Source of the DNA: JACCZX01 sp038216465
GTDB taxonomy: Bacteria > Pseudomonadota > Gammaproteobacteria > Burkholderiales > Burkholderiaceae_F
NCBI GenBank assembly: GCA_038216465.1
Contig: JBBQQC010000018.1
Location: forward strand, 7,700-71,699
Direction: 5' to 3'
DNA length: 64,000 nt
Shown: piece after piece, positions 16,312 through 23,737 of the stretch
How positions within the stretch are numbered: the first letter of the stretch is position 1
Layout of the letters: every line of letters begins with the position of its first letter
The notes under the pieces: model-generated
What the model was told of the DNA's origin: nothing
The model's input: only the letters and a program-made list of their open reading frames with translations
The model's database searches: none
Translations under genes and position numbers: made by a program

Positions 16312-18746
16312 GCGGGATCTCCCACCAATGGCAGCGGAGTGATGTCGTGCTGGCGTGCGATCGCGATGTCAATCAGAAACTCGAACCGGTCCAGGTCTTC
16401 GAAGTTTTCCTTGCCGGCTTCGATCGCTTCCGCAAATCCGCAGTTCTCGGTCAGCCGCACCGTTTCGAGCGGCACCAGGCGACCCTCACGTATCTCGCGC
16501 ACGATCTCCGGCGTCATCGCACGACCAACCGCCCACGGATAGCGCTGCGCGCCCGCCACGCTCGTACTGTCGGAATTCGCGCTCATGATCTCGCGCACAT
16601 CGTCCGGGCGCGCCGATCGAAACCGTCCGTGAAAGGCGTCGGCTCGCCAGTAGCCCGGAAACGCGTGATCATTGAGCAGGAATATCACTGGCCAGATGTC
16701 GACCAGCTCCAGGCACGCAGCGAGCAGTAGCGCCAGGTCGATGCACGTGCCGTGGCGGTCGCGCGCGATCATGCTGGGCGTGCGCAGGCGCTGTGAGTCG
16801 AACTCCACCGAATACGTCGGTGGCGGGTTGATGTAGGTCAAGCGCCACTCGTAAAGGATCGTCGACCAGATCGCCTGCACCTGCAGATCGACACCCACAG
16901 CATCGCGCGGAGCGGGCTTTTCGGGATCGGGCAGGCACTGATAGCCCTCGAAGCCCGCGGCAGGGTCATCGCGTATCACGCGCACGTAATCGGCCGCCTT
17001 CGCGACCAGCTCGCCGACGGCGCGGTCGCGCGGAAACACAAACGACGGCAGCCACGACCGGCCTGATTCGGCGTCGCGCCACTGATCGATCGGCAGCAAT
17101 CGAACCGGATACGTCTCACGCAACAGAACGTGCTGGCCCCAGGCGATTTCGACACGCCATGTGGAATTGATCGCCTCGTGTACCGAGCGGATTAGATTCG
17201 CGCTCAACGGCACCTTGACCTGACGCCGAAGATCGATCGGCCGTCCATTCAGGTCGATCGAACACGAGTAATCGGCACTTTCGACTCCCGCCGACAGCGT
17301 GACTCGAACACTGACATCGCGCGCAACCGTGTCCGGCGTGGGCTTGATCGAAAATTCATCGAACAGCTCGCCGTCGTTGTGCAGCAGCGAGTAATTCACG
17401 GCGCGCTTCGGTTTGACCTTTACGCCGACACGCGACCGAATCCACGCCAGATTTTTCGAGCCTGGCGCGATCGATGCGCGATCCGGATGCGGGCTGCGCT
17501 GCACGTCGACGCGCCTTGTAATGATCTGGGGTGTGTCGCTCCAAAGTACGACACCGGTTCCCAACAGACTGCCCGCACCGTCGTGTACTGCCGACCACGC
17601 TCGATGAAACGCCGCAGCTAAGTCCCATTGCGAGCTCAAATCAGCGTATAGCGTGCCGAAAAAAAGCTCGGCAAGAGCAGGATCGAACGAGTCCTGAAAT
17701 CCGATCGTCGCGTGGCAACCGCGCTGCACCGCACGCGGTGCAACGCGCGGTGCCGAGTTCTCGAGGTTCATGCAGACCAGCCAGGGGTTCCACTGTTGGT
17801 TGCCGGTCAGCGTGTCGGCCATCGCTTCCGGCCCGGCCTCGCAAGGTTCGCCCTGTTCGTCAGACAGCAGATAGCCATCTCGAGATGCGTTGTGCGGGTC
17901 ATCACGCGCCTGCCTGCGCGTGCTGGTGGCGCCGCGCGCGCTCTCATCCTGCGCAGCCCAGCGCAACAGGATACGACCCTCGTGGTTATCGACGCCGGAT
18001 AGATGAATGATATGGGGTCGATGCAGTTCGACCATCTCGGTGAACTGCTCAATCGTCGGCGAGTAGAGGCGCTTCAGGGACTTGGACTCGGGAGCGCGCA
18101 TCAAATAGATGTCGATCAGCTCACGCTCGCCCCGAAAGTCGTAGCGCTTGCCGATCTCGCCGGGCGCACTTTCTACATACAGCACGCGTAGATCTTGCTT
18201 GCTCGGTTTTTCGACGAGCGACGATTTTCTGCGCGCAACCTCGAGGGTGCGCGTGACGGTGAGCAGATCGCCGTGTCGATACGGCCGTGTTGCGCCTGCC
18301 AGCACGTACTCCCATGGAAAGATGCGAATTTGCCAAGCGTCGTCGTCATCGGCGTTCGCGGGCATCTGCACCTCGATGCTCTTCGCGCGCGCCAACTGCT
18401 GGATCGCAACCGGCGATATCCCGAAAGACTGCAAGTCTTCGGTCGCGCGGTTAACGTGCTCCTCGGAAGCGATGTCCGATGCGGCCCAACGCTGCCGGCT
18501 GCGCAGCACGTAAGTCCATTCCATGGCGGCCTGTTCGAGGCCGGCCCAATGGCCGCGTGGAAACTTCAGTGGCACCTTGACGCACTTGCGGGCGCCGGCT
18601 CGATCGGGCTCTGCTAAGTAACGCAGTGTGGCGAACGCTGCTTTGCTGTCCTCGACGCGAGATTTCCCGTCAGCGCGGGACGGCGGACCGCTCTTTTTTG
18701 CGCGGCTGGCCGGTTTGTTGGGTTGTTCGGTCTTTCGCCTTGCCAT
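16308..18746 (-). CDS. CHAT-like protein with C-terminal transglutaminase-like domain
   Basis: An 812-residue cytoplasmic protein. A basic, low-complexity N terminus (1-35) precedes a CHAT-type caspase fold (about 130-405), recognised from IFPWEYVLAG, RPHIIHLSG, the CMNLENSA strand and HATIGFQDSF. At the position of the usual catalytic histidine (SGHG) it has SGVD, and where NACxS carries the catalytic cysteine it has NLENS (Glu329), so the protease may be inactive. Near the C terminus GTCIDLA (Cys668) and NDHAFPGYW (His694) look like an intact transglutaminase-type dyad. ATG 18746 has GAGG 5 nt upstream; GTG 18749 is too close to it. It is coupled to the hydrolase gene. Confidence 0.75.
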   Translation of the reverse strand: MARRKTEQPNKPASRAKKSGPPSRADGKSRVEDSKAAFATLRYLAEPDRAGARKCVKVPLKFPRGHWAGLEQAAMEWTYVLRSRQRWAASDIASEEHVNRATEDLQSFGISPVAIQQLARAKSIEVQMPANADDDDAWQIRIFPWEYVLAGATRPYRHGDLLTVTRTLEVARRKSSLVEKPSKQDLRVLYVESAPGEIGKRYDFRGERELIDIYLMRAPESKSLKRLYSPTIEQFTEMVELHRPHIIHLSGVDNHEGRILLRWAAQDESARGATSTRRQARDDPHNASRDGYLLSDEQGEPCEAGPEAMADTLTGNQQWNPWLVCMNLENSAPRVAPRAVQRGCHATIGFQDSFDPALAELFFGTLYADLSSQWDLAAAFHRAWSAVHDGAGSLLGTGVVLWSDTPQIITRRVDVQRSPHPDRASIAPGSKNLAWIRSRVGVKVKPKRAVNYSLLHNDGELFDEFSIKPTPDTVARDVSVRVTLSAGVESADYSCSIDLNGRPIDLRRQVKVPLSANLIRSVHEAINSTWRVEIAWGQHVLLRETYPVRLLPIDQWRDAESGRSWLPSFVFPRDRAVGELVAKAADYVRVIRDDPAAGFEGYQCLPDPEKPAPRDAVGVDLQVQAIWSTILYEWRLTYINPPPTYSVEFDSQRLRTPSMIARDRHGTCIDLALLLAACLELVDIWPVIFLLNDHAFPGYWRADAFHGRFRSARPDDVREIMSANSDSTSVAGAQRYPWAVGRAMTPEIVREIREGRLVPLETVRLTENCGFAEAIEAGKENFEDLDRFEFLIDIAIARQHDITPLPLVGDPA

Positions 18747-18883
18747 CACTACCTCATCGCGTAGGCGAGTGGACTGCGTCGCTGGGAGCTAATGCGAACG
18801 GCACGAATGCTGGGTATGTGCGTAGCTTAGCGTGGCGCCACTGCCCGCCGTTCATCCGCGAAAACACGCCGCACAACAAAAAA

Positions 18884-18905
18884 AGGCTTCCTGCGAAGGA
18901 AGCCT
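18884..18905 (-). terminator. Rho-independent terminator of the tRNA-fMet gene
   Basis: A perfect 9-bp inverted repeat AGGCTTCCT/AGGAAGCCT with a 4-nt loop (TCGC on the minus strand) is followed on the minus strand by a run of seven T. It lies just past the CCA end of the tRNA gene and would end its transcript before the CHAT-like gene. Confidence 0.9.
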
Positions 18906-18912
18906 GAGGTGA

Positions 18913-18989
18913 TGGTTGCGGGGACAGGATTTGAACCTGTGACCTTCGGGTTATGAGCCCGACGAGCTGCCAGACTGCTCCACCCCGCG
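18913..18989 (-). tRNA. Initiator tRNA-fMet (anticodon CAT)
   Basis: A 77-nt cloverleaf on the minus strand with encoded CCA. The acceptor begins CGCGGGG and pairs with CCCCGC at the 3' end, leaving the first C opposite A, the initiator hallmark. The anticodon stem GTCGGGCTCATAACCCGA contains the three G-C pairs typical of tRNA-fMet, and the T arm holds GTTCAAATC. It is flanked by its own terminator and lies between the CHAT module and the exopolysaccharide locus. Confidence 0.97.
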
Positions 18990-19058
18990 CAATTAGCTCA
19001 TTGGATGTTACACGAGCGAGCCGCGGCAGCAGGTTGCGTGCCTAAAGCGCCCCGAAGC

Positions 19059-19074
19059 GTCACGCATGTGTGAC
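19059..19074. promoter_or_regulatory. 16-bp near-palindrome upstream of the PEP-CTERM gene
   Basis: GTCACGCATGTGTGAC is symmetric at 7 of 8 base pairs and lies about 120 bp before the PEP-CTERM start, in the gap between divergent tRNA-fMet and PEP-CTERM genes. It could be an operator for a dimeric regulator. No matching regulator gene is in the window, so this is only a candidate site. Confidence 0.3.
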
Positions 19075-19194
19075 AACCGGTCGTCCGTTTCAGCCGTTAG
19101 CATGATTTATCAAGGCACTCGGTCTATGTTTTGATTTGTCCCTGGGTCTTGGGATTTGCACTTTGCAGACGATGGTCAGCTCTACGGAAATGAT

Positions 19195-19626
19195 ATGAAA
19201 CACGTAACTCTCTTTAATTCGGTGAAGGCCGTCGTGGTGTCGGCCGCATTGATTTCCGCACCGGTCAGTGCAGCCCCGATATTTTCAGACGTCTATGCGG
19301 ATGGTGGCAGCAGCGCGGTCGGAATTGCGCAATCGACAGCGGTCTCGAATGCTCCGGTGTTTTCGCACATGGGCATGACCGGCAACAATCAATTCAGCGT
19401 CGCTTTCCTAGGCGACGACAACGCGATCCTGCTCGGCCATTATTCAAAGGGCCCGTGGAGCAAGAACGAATTTCTGCGTTCCTGGCAGAACGTCGGTGGC
19501 GGCAAGGATTTTGTTCCCGCGGTAGAGACGATCGCCGGCTTGCCCGAGCCGTCGACCCTCGCATTGCTTGGCTTGAGTGCGCTGGCATTTTGTGTGCTTC
19601 TGCGGCGCCGGCAAGTGAAGAGCTGA
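19195..19626 (+). CDS. PEP-CTERM sorting domain-containing protein
   Basis: A 143-residue secreted protein. Residues 1-27 are a signal peptide (cleavage after VSAA). The C terminus holds LPEPSTLALLG (PEPS at 117-120), a hydrophobic segment and the basic tail RRRQVKS, the tripartite exosortase A recognition signal. The middle part is small and not recognised. The start is set at ATG 19195, where ACGGAA lies upstream and the signal peptide begins; an earlier in-frame start at 19156 would add a non-signal leader. The exosortase that would process it is encoded at 35377-36933. A terminator follows. Confidence 0.9.
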   Translation: MKHVTLFNSVKAVVVSAALISAPVSAAPIFSDVYADGGSSAVGIAQSTAVSNAPVFSHMGMTGNNQFSVAFLGDDNAILLGHYSKGPWSKNEFLRSWQNVGGGKDFVPAVETIAGLPEPSTLALLGLSALAFCVLLRRRQVKS

Positions 19627-19655
19627 AGCGTTAGCGCGCGCAGTGCTGCATTTCG

Positions 19656-19678
19656 AAAGCGGCCGCTGGCCGCTTTTT
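19656..19678 (+). terminator. Rho-independent terminator after the PEP-CTERM gene
   Basis: A 9-bp stem AAAGCGGCC/GGCCGCTTT with a 3-nt loop runs into five T. It lies 30 nt past the PEP-CTERM stop and only 2 nt before the first possible start of the next gene, so prsT translation would need either read-through or a start slightly downstream. Confidence 0.8.
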
Positions 19679-19680
19679 CT

Positions 19681-22062
19681 ATGGGCGCCCATCTAATGCG
19701 CTGGTTCCAGCTGCTTTTTAAGGCGGCTCTGTTCGCTGTCGTCGTCGCGGGTTGCGGCGACGGCAAATTTGACCACTACGTTGCGTCGGCGGAGTCGTAT
19801 CTGGCCCAAGGTGACCCCGCGGCCGCGGCCATTCAACTGCGCAATGCCTTGCAGTACAGGCCGGAAGATGGCGCGCTTCGCCTGATGCTTGGCAGCGCGT
19901 TGCTCGAGAATCGCGATCCTGTCGCCGCCGAAAAAGAGTTACGTAAGGCTTTGCAGTACGTTCAGTCCCCGGAAACTGTTCTGCCGCTGCTCGCACGTGC
20001 GATGTTGGAGCAGGGCGAGTCGAGGCGCGTGGTCGACGAGTTCGCCGATACGACGTTGTCGAACCTTGGAGCGGAAGCCGCTCTGAAGTCGCTTGTGGGT
20101 CATGCGCAGCTGCAATTCAAACGGTGGGGCGCTGCGGCCGAGGCCTTCGCCGCCGCCGAAGCCGCGCTGCCGGGGTACCTGCCAGCGCAAATCGGGGTGG
20201 CACGTCTTGCGGCCCTTCAAGGCGACAGCGAAAGCGCATTGAAAACAGCCGATCGACTCGTGGCCGAGCACCCGGCCTCAGCCGAGGCGCAGATTCTGCT
20301 CGCTGATATGCGCGCGCTGCGCGATGACCGCGCAGGCTCGATCGCTGCGCTGGAGCGCGCTGTTCGAGTCGACGAGCGCTACCTGCCTGCACGCTACGCG
20401 CTGCTGACGACGCTGATCGATGAGCAACAATTCGACGCCGCAGCAGCGCAGCTTGAGCAAACTCGAAAGCTGGCGCGTAACGATCTGCGGATTCACTATT
20501 TCAATGCGGCCATCGCGCTCGGCAGGAACGACCTGGTCAATGCACGCGAGGAGTCCCAGCGAGTACTGACGCATTACCCCGAGCACGTGCCGAGCTTGAT
20601 TCTGGCGGCGGCGATTGAGCTGCAGATGCAGTTGCCGGCGGCTGCGGAAGCTCTAGCCCGGAAGGCGATGATGCTAGCGCCGCAGCACGCAGGTGCGCGC
20701 CGGATGCTGGTTCGCATTTATCTGGTCTCCAATCAGCCCGCGAAAGCGCTCGAGGCACTGCAGCCGCTGCTTACTGCCGAGGGCGAAAGTGATGCAACCT
20801 TGTTATTGCTGGCGGGCGAAACGTATCTTGCCAACGGCGAGATACGCAACGCTTCGTCGTATTTCGCTGAGGCTTCCAAATCGTCACCGCAGGAGGCTAT
20901 CGCGCGCACCCGGCTGGGACAGATCGCGCTGGCCACGGGCGACGTGCGGACCGGTTTGAAGCTGCTCGAAGCTGTGATTTCGGCCGGCGGGGCGCCAGCG
21001 CATGCTGACCACGCACTGATCGCCGGCTATGTGCGCGTCGACGATTTCAATCGGGCAATGCAGGCGGCGCAGCGCCTGGCCAACAGGGAACCGCGCGCGC
21101 CACTGTCTTATCAGCTGCTTGGGTCGGTTTACTTGGCGCAGAAAGATTTCGCGGCGGCGCGCCGCCAATTCCTGCAGGCGCTTGAAGTCGCGCCTGGCTA
21201 TTTACCGGCAGTGAATTCGCTTGCCGCGCTCGATATCGCGGACGGTAAGGCCGCCGATGCCCGGCAGCGCTACGAAGCGATTGTCGCGCGCGAGCCCAAC
21301 AACGAACAGGCGTGGATCGGCCTCGCCGACGTGATGGCAAAGACCGGAGCCGATGTGCCGCAGGTCACCGCCACACTGCAACGGGCGGTGCGTGCGAATC
21401 CGGAATCGGTCACGGCGCGTCTCTTGTTGATTGCACACCACCAAAGGGAACGACAGCCAGCTTTGGCGCTGGCCGCGGCGCAGGAAGCACGCGCCGCGAT
21501 GCCGGGCGACAGTCGTGTGTTGTATGCGCTGGCGCAGGCGCAAAGTGCAGCGGGTCAGGCGAACCAGGCAAACGACACCTTCAATCGGTGGGCAGCGCTC
21601 GAGCCGCGCGCGAAAATTCCGACGATGCTGCTGGCGGAAAATGCGCTGCGCCAGAATGACCTTCAATCGGCAGTTGCCTTGTATCGGACAGTCGTGCAAC
21701 AAGAGCCGGACAATTACGTCGCGCTTAACAACCTCGCTTGGGCTGCCGGTCAAATCGGGGACGCGACGGCGATCGCGTATGCGCAGCGAGCCGTCAAGAT
21801 TGCACCTGCCAATGCAGCGGCGCTCGATACGCTAGGCTCTATATTGTTAGGCAGCGGTGAGCCCGCCAAAGCGGTCGAACCTTTGCGCAAGGCGGTGGTG
21901 CTGGCCCCGTTGCGCTCGGATATCCGTTTCAACTATGCAAAAGCGCTGATCAAGGCGGGCAGAAAAGATGTCGCAAAATCCGAGCTTCAAACACTGCAGT
22001 CGGCGCCCGATGATTTCGCGGGGAAGTCCGAGGTCGCGGTCATGCTGAAAGCTCTGCAATAG
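19681..22062 (+). CDS. prsT: XrtA/PEP-CTERM system TPR-repeat lipoprotein PrsT
   Basis: A 793-residue lipoprotein with a hydrophobic signal ending in the lipobox VAGC (Cys25). The rest is a long array of tetratricopeptide repeats, for example DPAAAAIQLRNALQYRPEDG near the start and ALDTLGSILLGSGEPAKAVE near the end. This matches the giant TPR lipoprotein of PEP-CTERM loci (TIGR02917). It probably scaffolds export or assembly of the polysaccharide at the outer membrane. ATG 19681 abuts the preceding terminator; ATG 19696 (MRWFQLLF) keeps the whole signal and may be the real start. Confidence 0.92.
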   Translation: MGAHLMRWFQLLFKAALFAVVVAGCGDGKFDHYVASAESYLAQGDPAAAAIQLRNALQYRPEDGALRLMLGSALLENRDPVAAEKELRKALQYVQSPETVLPLLARAMLEQGESRRVVDEFADTTLSNLGAEAALKSLVGHAQLQFKRWGAAAEAFAAAEAALPGYLPAQIGVARLAALQGDSESALKTADRLVAEHPASAEAQILLADMRALRDDRAGSIAALERAVRVDERYLPARYALLTTLIDEQQFDAAAAQLEQTRKLARNDLRIHYFNAAIALGRNDLVNAREESQRVLTHYPEHVPSLILAAAIELQMQLPAAAEALARKAMMLAPQHAGARRMLVRIYLVSNQPAKALEALQPLLTAEGESDATLLLLAGETYLANGEIRNASSYFAEASKSSPQEAIARTRLGQIALATGDVRTGLKLLEAVISAGGAPAHADHALIAGYVRVDDFNRAMQAAQRLANREPRAPLSYQLLGSVYLAQKDFAAARRQFLQALEVAPGYLPAVNSLAALDIADGKAADARQRYEAIVAREPNNEQAWIGLADVMAKTGADVPQVTATLQRAVRANPESVTARLLLIAHHQRERQPALALAAAQEARAAMPGDSRVLYALAQAQSAAGQANQANDTFNRWAALEPRAKIPTMLLAENALRQNDLQSAVALYRTVVQQEPDNYVALNNLAWAAGQIGDATAIAYAQRAVKIAPANAAALDTLGSILLGSGEPAKAVEPLRKAVVLAPLRSDIRFNYAKALIKAGRKDVAKSELQTLQSAPDDFAGKSEVAVMLKALQ

Positions 22063-22087
22063 TGCTCGTTGTCGCAGCGTCGTCTTC

Positions 22088-23377
22088 GTGAGTGAGTCGT
22101 CCGTCGTCGGCGTCGTCGGACTCGGCTATGTCGGATTGCCGCTGGCGATCGAGTTCGGCAAGCATCGCCGAACCATCGGATTCGACGTTTCAGCCTCGAA
22201 GGTTGATGCGTATCGCGCGCATCGCGATCCGACCGGCGAACTAAGTAGCGAAGACTTCGCAGCCGCGACCCTGTTGGAGCCGACGACCGACCCTGCAGCG
22301 CTGCGCGAGGCCGACTTTGTCATCGTCGCGGTGCCCACTCCGATCGACGACGCGCATCAGCCCGACTTTAGCCCGCTTATCGGCGCGAGCACTGCGGTGG
22401 GGAGAAATTTGAAGCAGGGCGCCACCGTTGTATTCGAATCGACGGTCTACCCGGGCGCCACCGAGGAAATCTGCATTCCGATTCTGGAACGCGAATCGCT
22501 CAAGCGCTGGAAGGACGATTTTTTCGTCGGGTATTCGCCGGAGCGCATCAATCCCGGCGATCGCGATCACACGCTGACTCGTATCGTCAAAGTTGTTGCG
22601 GGCGACACGCCCGAGACCCTGCAGCGTGTGGCTGCGATGTACGGCTCGATCATCACGGCCGGCGTCTACAAGGCTTCGAGTATCAAGGTAGCCGAGGCAG
22701 CAAAGGTGATCGAAAACACGCAACGCGATTTGAACATTGCGTTGATGAACGAGTTGTCCCTGATCTTTCACCGCATGGACATAGACACCACTGAAGTGCT
22801 CGAGGCGGCGGGCACTAAATGGAACTTTTTGCCTTTTCGACCCGGACTCGTCGGCGGGCACTGCATCGGTGTGGATCCTTATTACCTGACGCACAAAGCG
22901 GACAAGCTCGGCTATCACCCGCAGGTGATTCTGGCGGGCCGGCGCATCAACGACGGCATGGGAAAGTTTATTGCCGAGCAGACCGTCAAAAACCTGATCC
23001 AGTCGGGGGTCGCGGTAAAAGGCGCCCAGGTGATCGTGCTTGGGCTGACTTTTAAGGAAAACTGCCCGGACCTACGCAACTCGAAGGTGATCGACGTCAT
23101 TCGCGAGCTGCAGTCCTATGGGGTCACGGTAACTGTCCACGATCCGGTCGCCGACCCGGCGGAGGCGTTGACGCACTACGGGCTGGCGCTGACGGCGTGG
23201 GACGATCTGCCACGCGCGCACGCGCTGGTGGCAGCGGTCGCGCATCAGTCGTTTCGCCTCAAGTCGGTCGCCGAGTTGATGCAAAAGCTGACGCCCGGCG
23301 CGCTGTACGTGGACGTGAAATGTCAGGCTGATGCCCATGCACTGCGAGGGCAGGGGCTCACGGTCTGGCGTCTGTAG
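22088..23377 (+). CDS. Nucleotide-sugar dehydrogenase (TviB/WbpO-like UDP-HexNAc 6-dehydrogenase)
   Basis: A 429-residue NAD-dependent dehydrogenase that oxidises C6 of a UDP-sugar to a uronic acid. The Rossmann motif GVVGLGYVGLPLA opens the protein; the catalytic cysteine lies in GGHCIGVDPYYL, and LTFKENCPDLRNSK marks the C-terminal NDP-sugar domain. The Vi antigen (TviB)/WbpO type acts on UDP-GlcNAc or UDP-GalNAc. A UDP-GlcNAc 2-epimerase is encoded further on, so UDP-ManNAcA is a possible product. The start is GTG, 25 nt after prsT. Confidence 0.9.
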   Translation: MSESSVVGVVGLGYVGLPLAIEFGKHRRTIGFDVSASKVDAYRAHRDPTGELSSEDFAAATLLEPTTDPAALREADFVIVAVPTPIDDAHQPDFSPLIGASTAVGRNLKQGATVVFESTVYPGATEEICIPILERESLKRWKDDFFVGYSPERINPGDRDHTLTRIVKVVAGDTPETLQRVAAMYGSIITAGVYKASSIKVAEAAKVIENTQRDLNIALMNELSLIFHRMDIDTTEVLEAAGTKWNFLPFRPGLVGGHCIGVDPYYLTHKADKLGYHPQVILAGRRINDGMGKFIAEQTVKNLIQSGVAVKGAQVIVLGLTFKENCPDLRNSKVIDVIRELQSYGVTVTVHDPVADPAEALTHYGLALTAWDDLPRAHALVAAVAHQSFRLKSVAELMQKLTPGALYVDVKCQADAHALRGQGLTVWRL

Positions 23378-23737
23378 CCGAACATCCTAGTCCGGCGCAC
23401 ACCAAAATCCGCGATGCCTTAGGCCGGAAACCGACGGCTGGCCGTTGGTACTTGCGGAGCCGCCGTATTACGCTTATCGACCCTCCGACAGCACGGCTTC
23501 CATATCTGCTGCCCGCTGTCAAGAGGGAAAAGCCAGCCTTCCATGACCGATAGTTTGCTATCGGTTTAGGGACGATCCGGCCAAACTGAACTCTGTCAAC
23601 CAAGTTGTCCGGGCGGGAGTTCAGTGTGCTCGGTCACACCCTTGCAGGTTTTTGTGGTTAGTGTTTCAGGCATCCGTCGATAACAGACGGGGCGGGGCAA
23701 GCGGGGCGCAGTTCGTTAAGTAAAACAGGGAGTTGCA
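23378..23737 (+). other. 360-base gap with several inverted repeats, upstream of the EPS core operon
   Basis: No gene is supported here. Inverted repeats follow one another: 23430-23449 (ACCGACGG/CCGTTGGT, one G-U pair), 23481-23527 (CCCTC plus GACAGC pairing with GCTGTC plus GAGGG, 11 bp with a 1x2 internal loop), 23546-23565 (ACCGATAG/CTATCGGT), 23586-23624 (CTGAACTC/GAGTTCAG) and 23624-23639 (GTGTG/CACAC). None ends in a T run, so they are not simple terminators. The gap probably holds the promoter and an RNA leader for the operon starting at 23738; structure and role are inferred only from complementarity. Confidence 0.4.

Noticed and set aside
18878..18990. tRNA as an integration site for a mobile element
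   Set aside because: No integrase, no direct repeat of the tRNA 3' end and no mobility gene are seen nearby.
19110..19160. Sigma-54-like sequences (GGCAC...TATG and TGGGTC...TTGC) before the PEP-CTERM gene
   Set aside because: The GG-to-GC spacing is not 10 bases, as required; only partial similarity by eye.
23400..23480. Possible c-di-GMP riboswitch in the leader
   Set aside because: The conserved core elements of the c-di-GMP-I aptamer could not be found; only generic hairpins are visible.
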